Of a stretch of DNA of 54,163 nucleotides, positions 42,290-51,057 are shown one piece after another; position 1 is the first letter of the stretch; every line of letters starts with the position of its first letter. This DNA comes from Sphingobacteriales bacterium (GTDB lineage Bacteria > Bacteroidota > Bacteroidia > Chitinophagales > Chitinophagaceae). The position numbers and the translations under genes are program-made. Below the pieces are notes generated by a model that saw only the letters and a list, made by a program, of their open reading frames with translations, had not been told where the DNA came from and made no database searches. Location of the stretch: NCBI GenBank assembly GCA_023251235.1, contig JAHEZE010000006.1, positions 1 to 54,163 of the forward strand, given 5' to 3'.

Positions 42290-43639
42290 ATGAAAATTGC
42301 TGTTGTTGGAACTGGTTATGTTGGATTGGTTACAGGTACCTGCTTTGCTGAAACAGGGAATTCAGTTACCTGTATTGATATTGATGCTATGAAAATTGAA
42401 AAACTTTCCGGCGGTCAGATCACAATTTATGAACCGGGTCTTGAAAAACTTTTTTTGAGAAACCAAAGGGAAGGAAGACTGAAGTTTACTACAAATCTGG
42501 AAGAAGGAATTCAGGATGCAAAAGTTATATTCCTTGCACTTCCCACTCCTCCCGGTGATGATGGCACGGCGGATCTTAAATATATATTAAGTGTGGCAGA
42601 AGATTTAGGAAAAATAATCAAACCCGGCGATTATAAAATTATTATTGATAAAAGTACAGTTCCTGTTGGTACTGCTGAAAAAGTTAGAGATATCATTTTA
42701 AAGAGTGCTGTTAAAGCCTCGCCTAATGGTGGAGATTTAGAAAGGGCCTTTGATGTTATCAGCAATCCTGAGTTTTTAAGAGAAGGGGTTGCCGTGGAAG
42801 ATTTCATGAAGCCTGACAGGGTAGTGATAGGAACCCAATCCGAAAAGGCAAGGAAGATTATGGCCGATTTATTTGCGCCATTTCTCCGCCAGGGGAATCC
42901 GATAATTTTTATGGATGAAAAATCGGCTGAGCTTACAAAATATGCTGCCAATTCATTTCTTGCCACAAAGATCTCTTTCATGAATGAGATAGCCAGATTG
43001 TGTGAGTTAATGGGAGCTGATGTGGATATGGTACGTCGGGGAATGGGAAGTGATGATAGAATTGGGAAACGATTTTTATTCCCCGGTATTGGTTATGGAG
43101 GAAGTTGTTTTCCAAAAGACGTAGAGGCATTATCCAGATCGGCAGCGGAAGTTGATTATGATTTTAAGATTCTGAATGCTGTAATGAAAGTGAATGAGAA
43201 TCAAAAGCTGTACCTGGTACCACGAATAAAAAAATATTTCAATAATAATTTAAAAGGAAAGAAGATTGCGATATGGGGTTTGGCGTTTAAACCCAACACA
43301 GATGATATCCGGGAAGCGCCGGCTCTTTATATTATTGAAGAATTACTGAGGCAAGGCGCTGCAATTTCAGCATTTGATCCTGAAGCAATGAAAAATGCAA
43401 AGGAACTGACAGGTATTAAAATAGAGTTTGCAGAAAATCAGTATGATGCTTTAATGGGTTGTGATGCATTGCTGATTGCTACAGAGTGGAATGAATTCAG
43501 AACCCCGGATTTTGATAAGATGAAAAGCCTGATGAAAAACAAAGTGATATTTGACGGCAGAAATGTTTTTGATCTTGAACAGATGAAAGGACTTGGATTT
43601 TATTATGAAAGCATCGGTAGAAAAACGATTGTACCTTAA
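42290..43639 (+). CDS. ugd: UDP-glucose 6-dehydrogenase
   Basis: NAD-dependent two-step oxidation of UDP-glucose to UDP-glucuronate. 449 residues: MKIAVVGTGYVGLVTGTCFAE nucleotide-binding start, SNPEFLREGVAVEDFMKPDR, and catalytic C273 in GYGGSCFPKD. The C-terminal UDP-binding domain has IWGLAFKPNTDDIREAP. A KASPNGGDLE segment (near 142-151) precedes the conserved FDVISNPEF and may be an insertion. It supplies the substrate for the next gene, UDP-glucuronate decarboxylase, from which it is separated by 9 bp. Confidence 0.95.
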   Translation: MKIAVVGTGYVGLVTGTCFAETGNSVTCIDIDAMKIEKLSGGQITIYEPGLEKLFLRNQREGRLKFTTNLEEGIQDAKVIFLALPTPPGDDGTADLKYILSVAEDLGKIIKPGDYKIIIDKSTVPVGTAEKVRDIILKSAVKASPNGGDLERAFDVISNPEFLREGVAVEDFMKPDRVVIGTQSEKARKIMADLFAPFLRQGNPIIFMDEKSAELTKYAANSFLATKISFMNEIARLCELMGADVDMVRRGMGSDDRIGKRFLFPGIGYGGSCFPKDVEALSRSAAEVDYDFKILNAVMKVNENQKLYLVPRIKKYFNNNLKGKKIAIWGLAFKPNTDDIREAPALYIIEELLRQGAAISAFDPEAMKNAKELTGIKIEFAENQYDALMGCDALLIATEWNEFRTPDFDKMKSLMKNKVIFDGRNVFDLEQMKGLGFYYESIGRKTIVP

Positions 43640-43648
43640 CTCCTGCTT

Positions 43649-44632
43649 ATGGAAAGAAAAAAAGTTTTAATTACCGGAGCTGCCGGTTTTCTCGGCTCAC
43701 ATCTTTGCGACCGGTTTATAAAAGAAGGTTATCAGGTAATTGCCATGGATAATCTTATTACGGGTGACATGAGAAATATTGAGCACCTGTTGGGTTTTGA
43801 ACAATTCGAATTTATTCATCATGATATTACAAAGCATATAGAAATTCAGGGTAAGCTTGATTATATCCTTCACTTTGCCTCTCCCGCCAGCCCGATTGAT
43901 TACTTAAAAATCCCAATTCAAACGTTGAAAGTGGGAGCTTTAGGAACTCACAATTGTCTCGGGCTTGCTAAGGCAAAAAAAGCAAGGATCCTGGTAGCAT
44001 CAACCAGTGAAGTGTATGGAGATCCACAAGTGCATCCTCAAAATGAAGATTATTGGGGTAATGTAAATCCTGTTGGTCCGCGGGGAGTGTATGATGAAGC
44101 AAAGCGGTTTATGGAATCCATTACGATGGCTTACCATAATTTTCATGGACTGGATTCCAGAATTGCCCGGATATTTAATACCTATGGGCCAAGGATGCGT
44201 TTGAATGATGGCAGGGCATTGCCTGCTTTCATAGGGCAGGCGTTAAGGGGTGAAGACATCACCGTATTCGGAGATGGATCGCAAACAAGAAGTTTTTGTT
44301 TTGTTGATGATTTGATAGAGGGTATTTACCGGTTGTTGTTAAGTAATTATCATTTACCCGTAAATATTGGAAACCCGGATGAAATATCTTTAAAAGCATT
44401 TGCTGAAGAGATATTGGCATTAACGGGAAACAAAGTAAAGATCGTTTATAGGCCATTGCCTGTTGATGACCCGAGGCAAAGGCAACCGGACATAACAAGG
44501 GCTAAAAATATTCTGGGTTGGGAACCCAAAATAAAAAGAAAAGAAGGATTGAAAATAACATATGACTATTTTAATACGTTACCATCTGAAGAATTGACAA
44601 AATTACCTAAGGAATTTATTAGCAATAAATAA
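43649..44632 (+). CDS. uxs: UDP-glucuronate decarboxylase (UDP-xylose synthase)
   Basis: Short-chain dehydrogenase-type enzyme converting UDP-glucuronate to UDP-xylose. 327 residues: [13 protein letters not shown] loop (10-19), [35 protein letters not shown], catalytic Y148/K152 (YDEAKRF), and [16 protein letters not shown]. These blocks separate UXS from RmlB and GalE. It sits directly after ugd, so the pair makes UDP-xylose from UDP-glucose. Confidence 0.93.
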   Translation: MERKKVLITGAAGFLGSHLCDRFIKEGYQVIAMDNLITGDMRNIEHLLGFEQFEFIHHDITKHIEIQGKLDYILHFASPASPIDYLKIPIQTLKVGALGTHNCLGLAKAKKARILVASTSEVYGDPQVHPQNEDYWGNVNPVGPRGVYDEAKRFMESITMAYHNFHGLDSRIARIFNTYGPRMRLNDGRALPAFIGQALRGEDITVFGDGSQTRSFCFVDDLIEGIYRLLLSNYHLPVNIGNPDEISLKAFAEEILALTGNKVKIVYRPLPVDDPRQRQPDITRAKNILGWEPKIKRKEGLKITYDYFNTLPSEELTKLPKEFISNK

Positions 44633-44653
44633 TCAAACTGAATTTTTTCAGAT

Positions 44654-45943
44654 ATGTATAAAGAACTAATTGACAAAAAAGCAAAATTGGCCGTAATAGG
44701 GTTAGGTTATGTAGGGCTTCCCATCGCATTGGAATTTGCCAAAAAAATACAGGTTATCGGGTTTGATATTCATGAAGGGCGAATTGAAATGATGAAGAAA
44801 GGCATTGATCCCAGTAATGAAATGTCAAAAGAGGATTTTGAAAATTGTGATATTAATTTTACATCCAAAATAGATGAATTAAAAGAAGCAAATTTTTTTA
44901 TAGTGTCAGTGCCTACGCCGGTGGATCATCACAAAGTTCCTGACCTTAGTCCCATTAAGAAAGCTTCAGAAATAATTGGGAAAGTATTGAAGAAAGGAGA
45001 TTATGTAGTATTTGAATCAACAGTATATCCCGGTTGCACAGAAGAAGATTGTTTGCCGATCATTGAAAAATTATCAGGGTTAAAGTGCATCAGGGATTTT
45101 AAACTTGGTTATTCACCTGAAAGAATCAACCCGGGTGATAAGACGCATACGCTTTCTAAAGTTATAAAAGTGGTTTCAGGATGTGATGCAGAATCGCTGG
45201 AAGCAATTGCAGAAGTATATGAATTGGTGGTGACTGCCGGCGTACATAAAGTATCGTCCATAAAAGTAGCCGAAGCTGCCAAGATTATAGAAAATACTCA
45301 GCGTGACCTGAATATCGCCTTAATGAATGAACTCTCCATCATATTTGAAAAAATGGGGATTAACACCTTCGAAGTATTGGAGGCGGCAGGTACAAAATGG
45401 AATTTTTTAAATTTTTATCCCGGTCTTGTAGGAGGTCATTGTATAGGAGTGGATCCGTATTACCTCACTTATAAATCAAGTGAACTGGGCTTTGATTCAA
45501 AAGTTATTCTTGCAGGCCGTTATATCAATGATGGAATGTCTTTATATGTAGCAAGACGGATTGTGCGACATATTACAAAGAATGTGGCGGATGTAAAATC
45601 CGCAAAAGTTTTGATAATGGGAGCAACATTTAAGGAGAATGTGAGTGATATCAGAAATTCAAAAGTAATGGATGTAGTAAAAGAGCTTCGATCGTTTTCA
45701 GTTAATGTGGATGTACATGACCCGTTTGCTTCTTCTGAAGAATTGATGGATGAGTATGGATTTGGGTTGACTGAAATAAATGGAAGTGATTACGATGCGG
45801 TTATTATGGCAGTATCCCATGCTCCATACGCAAAATTAGACAGCGGCTTTTTTGAATCTATTACCAAACCACATGCAGTGATCTATGATTTGAAAGGGAT
45901 CTTTCGAAATAAAATTAATAACAGAACTTACTGGAGTTTATAA
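44654..45943 (+). CDS. Nucleotide-sugar dehydrogenase, TviB/WbpA type
   Basis: 429-residue UDP-sugar 6-dehydrogenase: AVIGLGYVGLPIALEFAKK start, VSVPTPVDHHKVPDL, GYSPERINPGD, and C263 in GGHCIGVDPYYLT. The GYSPERINPGD and GHCIGVDPYYL blocks are characteristic of the UDP-N-acetyl-hexosamine dehydrogenases TviB and WbpA/WbpO rather than UDP-glucose dehydrogenase. It is therefore distinct from ugd two genes upstream; the substrate is probably UDP-GlcNAc or UDP-GalNAc. The gene is 2 bp from rfbC. Confidence 0.9.
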   Translation: MYKELIDKKAKLAVIGLGYVGLPIALEFAKKIQVIGFDIHEGRIEMMKKGIDPSNEMSKEDFENCDINFTSKIDELKEANFFIVSVPTPVDHHKVPDLSPIKKASEIIGKVLKKGDYVVFESTVYPGCTEEDCLPIIEKLSGLKCIRDFKLGYSPERINPGDKTHTLSKVIKVVSGCDAESLEAIAEVYELVVTAGVHKVSSIKVAEAAKIIENTQRDLNIALMNELSIIFEKMGINTFEVLEAAGTKWNFLNFYPGLVGGHCIGVDPYYLTYKSSELGFDSKVILAGRYINDGMSLYVARRIVRHITKNVADVKSAKVLIMGATFKENVSDIRNSKVMDVVKELRSFSVNVDVHDPFASSEELMDEYGFGLTEINGSDYDAVIMAVSHAPYAKLDSGFFESITKPHAVIYDLKGIFRNKINNRTYWSL

Positions 45944-45945
45944 CT

Positions 45946-46506
45946 ATGCCGTTTATTAAAACCGATTTTCCCGGGCTGTTGATTTTTGAACCAGTTGTTC
46001 ATGAAGATGACAGGGGATATTTTTTTGAATCTTATAATCGGGAAATTTTCCATCAGAAAGGTGTTGATATAAATTTTGTACAGGATAATCAATCGTTATC
46101 AGAATACGGTGTTATCCGGGGACTGCATTACCAAATGAATCCTTATGCGCAAAGCAAACTCATCAGGGTTTTATCAGGAAAAATTCTGGATGTAGTAGTA
46201 GACATCCGAATAGGGTCACCCACATTCGGAAAAAGTTTTGAGCTTGAACTTTCGGCAGAGAACAAAAAACAACTTTTTATTCCAAAAGGGTTTGCACATG
46301 GCTTTTCTGTACTAAGTGAAAAAGCTGAAGTTTTTTATAAATGTGATGATTTTTATAAAAAAGAAAGTGAAGCCGGTATTTGCTTCAATGATCCGGCCTT
46401 ATTTATTGATTGGAAAATTCCAGCGGGTAAAGAAATTATTTCTGAAAAAGATAAATATTTCCCTCTCTTTGATAAATGCAAAAACAATTTTGTGTTTGAA
46501 GGATGA
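45946..46506 (+). CDS. rfbC: dTDP-4-dehydrorhamnose 3,5-epimerase
   Basis: Cupin-fold epimerase of dTDP-L-rhamnose synthesis. 186 residues; the catalytic His H61 lies in VIRGLHYQMNP, followed by KLIRVLSGKILDVVVDIR and FIPKGFAHGFSVLSEKAEVFYKC. Overlaps rfbD by 4 bp (ATGA), indicating translational coupling. rfbA and rfbB are not in the window, so the pathway is completed elsewhere. Confidence 0.94.
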   Translation: MPFIKTDFPGLLIFEPVVHEDDRGYFFESYNREIFHQKGVDINFVQDNQSLSEYGVIRGLHYQMNPYAQSKLIRVLSGKILDVVVDIRIGSPTFGKSFELELSAENKKQLFIPKGFAHGFSVLSEKAEVFYKCDDFYKKESEAGICFNDPALFIDWKIPAGKEIISEKDKYFPLFDKCKNNFVFEG

Positions 46507-47375
46507 AATCAAAATCCCGGATATTAGTAACAGGAGCCAATGGCCAGTTGGGAAAGGAGTTAAAAAATATTGCTCATTCGTTTCCTCAATATGAGTTTAC
46601 TTTTCTATCAAAAGAAGATCTACCTGTACACCATTTTGAATTAGTGAGAATTTATTTTAATACCCTGAAGCCTGATTTTTGTATTAATTGCGCCGCTTAC
46701 ACAGCTGTTGACAGAGCTGAGGAAGAAAAAGTTCTGGCTTTCCAGGTCAATGGCGAAGCTGTAGGAGTGTTGGCAGCAATATGTAAAGAAAAACATTCAA
46801 AATTTCTGCATGTTTCTACTGATTATGTTTTTGATGGAAAAGAAAACAAACCTTATTCTGAAAATTTTTCAACTCACCCATTAAATATATATGGAGCTTC
46901 GAAACTGGAAGGAGAAAAACAAGCCATACAATTAAATCCTGAAGCAGTTATCATTCGTACTTCATGGCTTTATTCTGCATATGGAAAAAATTTTGTAAAG
47001 ACAATGATGAAGCTCCTAACTGAAAAAACTGATATCAGGGTGGTGAATGACCAGTTTGGCTCCCCTACCTATGCAGCCGATTTGGCGGAAGCAATTATGA
47101 AAATAATTTCCAGTAATGAATGGATACCGGGCATATTTCATTTCAGTAATGAAGGAGTAATTTCCTGGTATGATTTTGCAACAGGCATAAAAGAAATTAC
47201 AAAAAGCAATGGAATTTTGATTCCGGTTACCACTTCTGAGTTTCCTTCAAAAGCAGAGAGACCAAAGTTTTCTGCTTTAGATAAAACAAAAATCCAGGAG
47301 AAATATCATATCCAATTAAAAAACTGGAAAGAAAGTTTATCAGAATGCATAATGCAAATTGAAAAGCACAGCTAA
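46503..47375 (+). CDS. rfbD: dTDP-4-dehydrorhamnose reductase
   Basis: NADPH-dependent last step of dTDP-L-rhamnose synthesis. 290 residues: ILVTGANGQLGKEL nucleotide loop, INCAAYTAVDRAEEEK, FLHVSTDYVFDGKENKPY with YGASKLEGEK (Tyr/Lys pair), and RTSWLYSAYGKNFVKTM. Last gene of the operon; the convergent gene starts 14 bp downstream. Confidence 0.94.
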   Translation: MKSKSRILVTGANGQLGKELKNIAHSFPQYEFTFLSKEDLPVHHFELVRIYFNTLKPDFCINCAAYTAVDRAEEEKVLAFQVNGEAVGVLAAICKEKHSKFLHVSTDYVFDGKENKPYSENFSTHPLNIYGASKLEGEKQAIQLNPEAVIIRTSWLYSAYGKNFVKTMMKLLTEKTDIRVVNDQFGSPTYAADLAEAIMKIISSNEWIPGIFHFSNEGVISWYDFATGIKEITKSNGILIPVTTSEFPSKAERPKFSALDKTKIQEKYHIQLKNWKESLSECIMQIEKHS

Positions 47376-47389
47376 TTTAATCGCCTTAA

Positions 47390-48067
47390 TTATTTTACTG
47401 CAGTAATTTCAGTTTTTCCAAATTTTGATTCCGTTTTTACAACTCCGAAACCCGGGGCGAACCATTCAGTAACATCCGATTTTATGGGAATTCCGATCCC
47501 TGCAATTTTAGTTGTGATTTTATTTTTGGAGATGATTTTAAAACATTCCCATGTTCCGGCCGTTGTAGTAACACTTTCTTTCACTTCCACTTTTCTTTCT
47601 GTAATACTGACATCAATCGATGAGTTCATTCCTCCACCAGTTTGATAATTCAAAGTGAATTGCCCGTCTTTCAGATCGTCTCCTGCTGCCATTGAAGCGG
47701 GGTATTCAAGATACACATCACTTGCATTGGCCGTACCATTTCCCATCTGTTCCTGTTGTGCGGAGGGAATAAAAATTTTCATGTCCATCATCATTACTCC
47801 GTTCATGCATTTTACATTATTAACGGCCTTATTTATGCTTTTTCCTTTACTATCGAAAAATTCAGAGTTAATAATCGATGAAATAGTATTCCCGTTTTTA
47901 TTTACATTAGAAATGGTGTAAATATTTTTCCCTGACTCTTTTCCTTTACTGTTGGTTATGGTCATTTCAATGGTCTTATTGTTTTGCAGGTAATAAAAAT
48001 TGCCACATTCCTGTGAAAAGGAAAACAATCCGGATAAAATTAAAAGCAGTGGAAAAAATGATTTCAT
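47390..48067 (-). CDS. Secreted DUF3108-like protein
   Basis: 225 residues with a signal peptide (MKSFFPLLLILSGLFSFSQ) and a single beta-rich domain. The pattern (ECGNFYYLQNNKTIEMTITNSKGK, later GTWECFKIISKN and TEWFAPGFGVVKTES) resembles bacteroidotal DUF3108/TapB-like periplasmic proteins. That assignment is from pattern memory. It is convergent with rfbD and probably monocistronic; function unknown. Confidence 0.7.
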   Translation of the reverse strand: MKSFFPLLLILSGLFSFSQECGNFYYLQNNKTIEMTITNSKGKESGKNIYTISNVNKNGNTISSIINSEFFDSKGKSINKAVNNVKCMNGVMMMDMKIFIPSAQQEQMGNGTANASDVYLEYPASMAAGDDLKDGQFTLNYQTGGGMNSSIDVSITERKVEVKESVTTTAGTWECFKIISKNKITTKIAGIGIPIKSDVTEWFAPGFGVVKTESKFGKTEITAVK

Positions 48068-48109
48068 AAATTTAGTTTTAACTGAAACAGGAATTAATAT
48101 TTGCTAAAG

Positions 48110-49315
48110 TTAGGAATGATTATTCCTGTTTAAAAATCTTGCTTCTTCATTGTTAATAGTTTTTTCTGATATATGCCTCCACCTGTACCGGGCAGACCAT
48201 TTATGAGATTTGCCTTCAGCAACTGTTGCAATCATATCGCCGATTATAGGTCCCATTTTAAATCCATGCCCGCTGCCCCCTGTTCCTATTGTCAAACCTT
48301 TTATTTCGGGATGGTTGTCTATCCAAAAATGACCATCAAACGTATCGGTATAGCAGCATCGGCGTGTATAAACAATTGGGTCATTTACAAGTGCAGGTAA
48401 TGACTCCTTTAAAAAATTTTTCAATTGAATAATATCATTTTCATAGACTACCCTTTCATCTTTTTCAGGGTCATTAATTTCAATTCCTTTTCCATGGTTC
48501 GCAATCTTTACAACTTTTTCTTTAGGATGAAATGGAAAACCATACCAACCGGTGTTGGAAATGTCTGCAGCAATTACAGAAAGATGCGGGTAGGAAAAAA
48601 AATCCGGTTGACTGGGTTTCAAATGAAAAACCGGATGCCCGGTTATTTTTATATATGATTTCAGACCAGGAACCAGAAACGGAGAAAGATTGCCGGCACA
48701 TACTATTACATGACCTGCATTGAAAGTATTGCCTTCTTTTGTTATAACTCCTTCTGCTTTGTTATTATTAATTTTTATTTCCCCGGCAGTTTGCTCTTCA
48801 TGAATATTTATTCCTAATTGTACAGCATATTTTGTAAGAGTTTCAATAACCCTGCCTGACTCAGCATACCCGCCGATTTTATGATAGAAAGCATCAGTAT
48901 ACTGATCATGATTGATTGAAGGGAATAATTTTTTCCGTTGTTCTATATCTAATCGCTCAGGTTGATAACCTTTTTTTAATAAGTTGAAGTAACTGGCCGA
49001 TTCAAAACCCGATGAATCTTTTTCTAACAAACTTCTTGAAAGCAGAAGAAACCCAACTTCATGAAACAGGCTATCATTAAAAAAATCATTCCATTCTCTC
49101 CAGACAGGAAGACATTCCTCCACCATCGTCATATATTCTATATCCGTTCCGTATTCCATACGGATGATTTTGCTGATGTCTGTTGATTCAGCCAAAGGAT
49201 GGGGAATTTTGCCGGGGTTCAATACGCCGACCGAATAATTTCTTTTTCTCAATTCTATAGCGGTAGTTATTCCGAATATTCCGGCGCCAAGGATCAGAAA
49301 ATCGTATTTCTTCAT
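48110..49315 (-). CDS. DAO-family FAD-dependent oxidoreductase
   Basis: 401-residue flavoenzyme of the D-amino-acid-oxidase/sarcosine-oxidase group. FAD-binding GAGIFGITTAIELRKR at the N-terminus, STDISKIIRMEYG near residue 45 (a sarcosine/N-methyltryptophan-oxidase-like block) and GTGGSGHGFKMGPIIGDMIA at the C-terminus, where FAD is often covalently attached near a cysteine; CCYTDTFDGHFWIDNHPE precedes it. The substrate is likely a secondary amine or amino acid, not determinable here. No partner gene is adjacent; tRNA-Gln with its terminators lies upstream on the same strand. Confidence 0.87.
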   Translation of the reverse strand: MKKYDFLILGAGIFGITTAIELRKRNYSVGVLNPGKIPHPLAESTDISKIIRMEYGTDIEYMTMVEECLPVWREWNDFFNDSLFHEVGFLLLSRSLLEKDSSGFESASYFNLLKKGYQPERLDIEQRKKLFPSINHDQYTDAFYHKIGGYAESGRVIETLTKYAVQLGINIHEEQTAGEIKINNNKAEGVITKEGNTFNAGHVIVCAGNLSPFLVPGLKSYIKITGHPVFHLKPSQPDFFSYPHLSVIAADISNTGWYGFPFHPKEKVVKIANHGKGIEINDPEKDERVVYENDIIQLKNFLKESLPALVNDPIVYTRRCCYTDTFDGHFWIDNHPEIKGLTIGTGGSGHGFKMGPIIGDMIATVAEGKSHKWSARYRWRHISEKTINNEEARFLNRNNHS

Positions 49316-49361
49316 GTTGAATAATCAATACTTCATTCAAAGTAATGTTTTACTCTTGAAT

Positions 49362-49396
49362 AAAAAAAGCCATCCCGATTTATAATCAGGATGGCT
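49362..49396 (-). terminator. Third terminator downstream of tRNA-Gln
   Basis: 8-bp stem AGCCATCC/GGATGGCT, extended by GAT/ATC, followed on the minus strand by TTTTTTTATT. It ends the array of tRNA-tail copies and insulates the flavoenzyme gene. Confidence 0.8.
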
Positions 49397-49406
49397 CGGG
49401 ATTCTT

Positions 49407-49464
49407 GTTGACCCATAAGGATTTCCTGCCTGACTGCGTCACGCAGGCAGGGAACCTGACAGAC
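49407..49464 (-). pseudogene. tRNA-Gln 3'-end copy (distal), split by a palindrome
   Basis: The tail TTGACCCATAAGGATTT (plus-strand sense) and GAACCTGAC match the acceptor and T-arm of the intact tRNA. A 27-bp CCTGCC-family palindrome (49425-49451) sits between them, at the T-loop position. No anticodon or D-arm sequence is present. Confidence 0.75.
49425..49451. repeat. 27-bp palindrome in tRNA-tail copy (distal)
   Basis: CCTGCCTGACTGCGTCACGC followed by AGGCAGG: outer arms CCTGCC/GGCAGG, inner GCGT/ACGC. Same family as 421-440. Confidence 0.85.
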
Positions 49465-49470
49465 AAAATG

Positions 49471-49501
49471 AAAAAAAAAGTCAGAGAAAAACCTCTGACT
49501 T
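49471..49501 (-). terminator. Copy of the tRNA-Gln terminator
   Basis: Stem AAGTCAGAG/CTCTGACTT with an A/C-rich loop and a T-run on the minus strand. Identical in stem and loop to the terminator 100 bp away at 49571-49601. Confidence 0.85.
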
Positions 49502-49503
49502 AT

Positions 49504-49561
49504 GTTGACCAAATAGGATTCCCTGCCTGACTGCGTTACGCAGACAGGGAACCTGACAGAC
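49504..49561 (-). pseudogene. tRNA-Gln 3'-end copy (proximal), split by a palindrome
   Basis: Plus-strand TTGACCAAATAGGATTC and GAACCTGAC flank a 27-bp palindrome (49522-49548). Apart from a few changes in the acceptor strand, the flanks are the T-arm and acceptor of the intact tRNA. Confidence 0.75.
49522..49548. repeat. 27-bp palindrome in tRNA-tail copy (proximal)
   Basis: CCTGCCTGACTGCGTTACGC followed by AGACAGG; two differences from the distal copy. Inserted exactly between GGATTC and GAACC. Confidence 0.85.
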
Positions 49562-49570
49562 AGAATGAGA

Positions 49571-49601
49571 ATAAAAAAAGTCAGAGAAAAACCTCTGACT
49601 T
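49571..49601 (-). terminator. Terminator of tRNA-Gln
   Basis: 9-bp stem AAGTCAGAG/CTCTGACTT starting 4 nt after the tRNA 3' end, followed on the minus strand by TTTTTTTAT. Confidence 0.88.
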
Positions 49602-49604
49602 ATG

Positions 49605-49675
49605 TTGACCCATAAGGATTCGAACCTTAACTGACTGAACCAAAATCAGTAGTGCTACCATTACACCATGGGTCA
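49605..49675 (-). tRNA. tRNA-Gln (anticodon UUG)
   Basis: 71 nt on the minus strand. Acceptor TGACCCA/TGGGTCA, D-arm with GGTGTAATGGTAGCAC, anticodon stem ACTGA/TCAGT enclosing TTTTGGT (anticodon TTG at 34-36), and T-arm AAGGTTCGAATCCTT. CCA is not encoded. It is followed by a terminator and two partial copies of its own 3' end. Confidence 0.95.
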
Positions 49676-49813
49676 GCCTCAACATTCCTTTCGGAACGGG
49701 GAGCAAAAATAAGGTTTGAGTGCCTGATGCCCAAATGGATTTTTTATAATTAATGAAATGTTTTTAAATAAAACCTGTTCTTTATTTGGAATATTATTTC
49801 CGGAGTAAAAAAT

Positions 49814-50995
49814 TTATTCTTTAAGAGTTGCTTTTAAAAGCATGGTAATAATAAATAATGGCAGGATCATAATCATACTACTGATATAAAACGGCAGGCT
49901 GTAATGTGCAGAAAACATGGATGTTCCAAGTGGAGGACCGATAACCCTTGCCAGTGATGAAAAACTTTGGTTAGCCCCCAGTACCTGTCCAATAGAATAA
50001 GAAGGGGCAATTTTACTCAGCCAACTTGTAACAGCCGGAGTAATGCAGGCATTACCAAAAGATAACACAGTGCAGGCAAAAAGTTCCCAGGGTAGAAATG
50101 AGCCTCTTGGCGGCATTGGTATGGCTGCAAGGCCAATACCCATAATGACAGATCCACTGATGATCATTTGCCGGGAAGAGAATCTTTTTGCAATCCGGCC
50201 AATAAAAAATCCCTGGAAAATGGCTGAGGTTATTCCAATAAATGCAAAAACATAGGTGGCTTGCTTAACTGTCAGCCCGTATTTTTCTTTCCATAATAAT
50301 CCGCTCGTTATTTGCATAATGCTGAAGGCAACTACATAAGAAAAAAACAACCACATCAACTGGTTGAAGACAGGTTGTTTTATCCAATGAATAATTTGAA
50401 TGAAAGGATTGAAGTTTCTTTTTTTATTTGGGTTAATCTGCTGGTTGCTTTCTTTTAAAAAGAAATAAGCGCTGATCAGGTTTGCAGCATTAAGAATGGC
50501 AGCACCCATACCTACCCAGAAGGCAGATCCTTCACCACTCCAATCTTTCAATACACCTCCAATATAGGGTCCTGCAACAAAACCGATCCCGAACATAGCC
50601 CCCACCATTCCCATATTTTTTGTTCTGTCTTCCGGCCTGGAAATATCTGCCATATATGCCTGGGCAACACTGATGTTAGCGCTGCCTGTACCGGCAATAA
50701 AACGTGCAAGAAAAAGAGTGAAGAAACCGGAAACAAAGCTTAAGAGAATGTTTGAACAAAAGGTTATAAAAATGCTGATCAGCATTACTGGTTTTCTTCC
50801 TTTGCGGTCACTCATACTCCCCCATAAGGGATTACAGAAAAAATTCATGGCGGCAAAAATGGCTACACAAACTCCTACAATCACATCCTTCAGGTGCATT
50901 TCTTTTACAAAATAAGGCAGCACAGGAAACAGCATACTGAAACATACCATATCAATAAAAACTGTAAAAAGAAGAACTGCTTTTTGTTTGGTCAT
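49814..50995 (-). CDS. MFS transporter (TetA/drug-efflux-like)
   Basis: 393-residue major facilitator with about 12 membrane helices. The loop between helices 2 and 3 carries GSMSDRKGRKPVML, the canonical MFS motif A, and RFIAGTGSANISVAQAYMAD plus GFVAGPYIGG resemble the drug:H+ antiporter (TetA-like) branch. The conserved N-terminal acidic residue is in FIDMVCFSMLFPVLPY. Substrate unknown. It ends about 140 bp upstream of tRNA-Gln, and downstream of a four-helix-bundle gene in the same direction. Confidence 0.88.
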   Translation of the reverse strand: MTKQKAVLLFTVFIDMVCFSMLFPVLPYFVKEMHLKDVIVGVCVAIFAAMNFFCNPLWGSMSDRKGRKPVMLISIFITFCSNILLSFVSGFFTLFLARFIAGTGSANISVAQAYMADISRPEDRTKNMGMVGAMFGIGFVAGPYIGGVLKDWSGEGSAFWVGMGAAILNAANLISAYFFLKESNQQINPNKKRNFNPFIQIIHWIKQPVFNQLMWLFFSYVVAFSIMQITSGLLWKEKYGLTVKQATYVFAFIGITSAIFQGFFIGRIAKRFSSRQMIISGSVIMGIGLAAIPMPPRGSFLPWELFACTVLSFGNACITPAVTSWLSKIAPSYSIGQVLGANQSFSSLARVIGPPLGTSMFSAHYSLPFYISSMIMILPLFIITMLLKATLKE

Positions 50996-51004
50996 TTTGG
51001 AGTG

Positions 51005-51026
51005 TAGCTATTAGCTTTTAGCGATT
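51005..51026. repeat. Inverted repeat, left arm, beside the four-helix-bundle gene
   Basis: TAGCTATTAGCTTTTAGCGA plus TT, continued by further TTAGC units to about 51039. It matches the reverse complement of 51440-51461 at 18 of 22 positions, including the 12-mer TTAGCTTTTAGC. Confidence 0.75.
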
Positions 51027-51057
51027 AGCCATTAGCTAATCAGTTATTAAGTTAAAT

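Noticed and set aside
43649-44632. rfbB (dTDP-glucose 4,6-dehydratase) completing the rhamnose set
   Set aside because: The [15 protein letters not shown] and [20 protein letters not shown] blocks are those of UDP-glucuronate decarboxylase, and it follows ugd directly.
49404-49605. CRISPR-like array of repeats and spacers near tRNA-Gln
   Set aside because: Only two units, which are copies of the tRNA tail and terminator; the 'repeat' is a palindrome and no cas gene is present.
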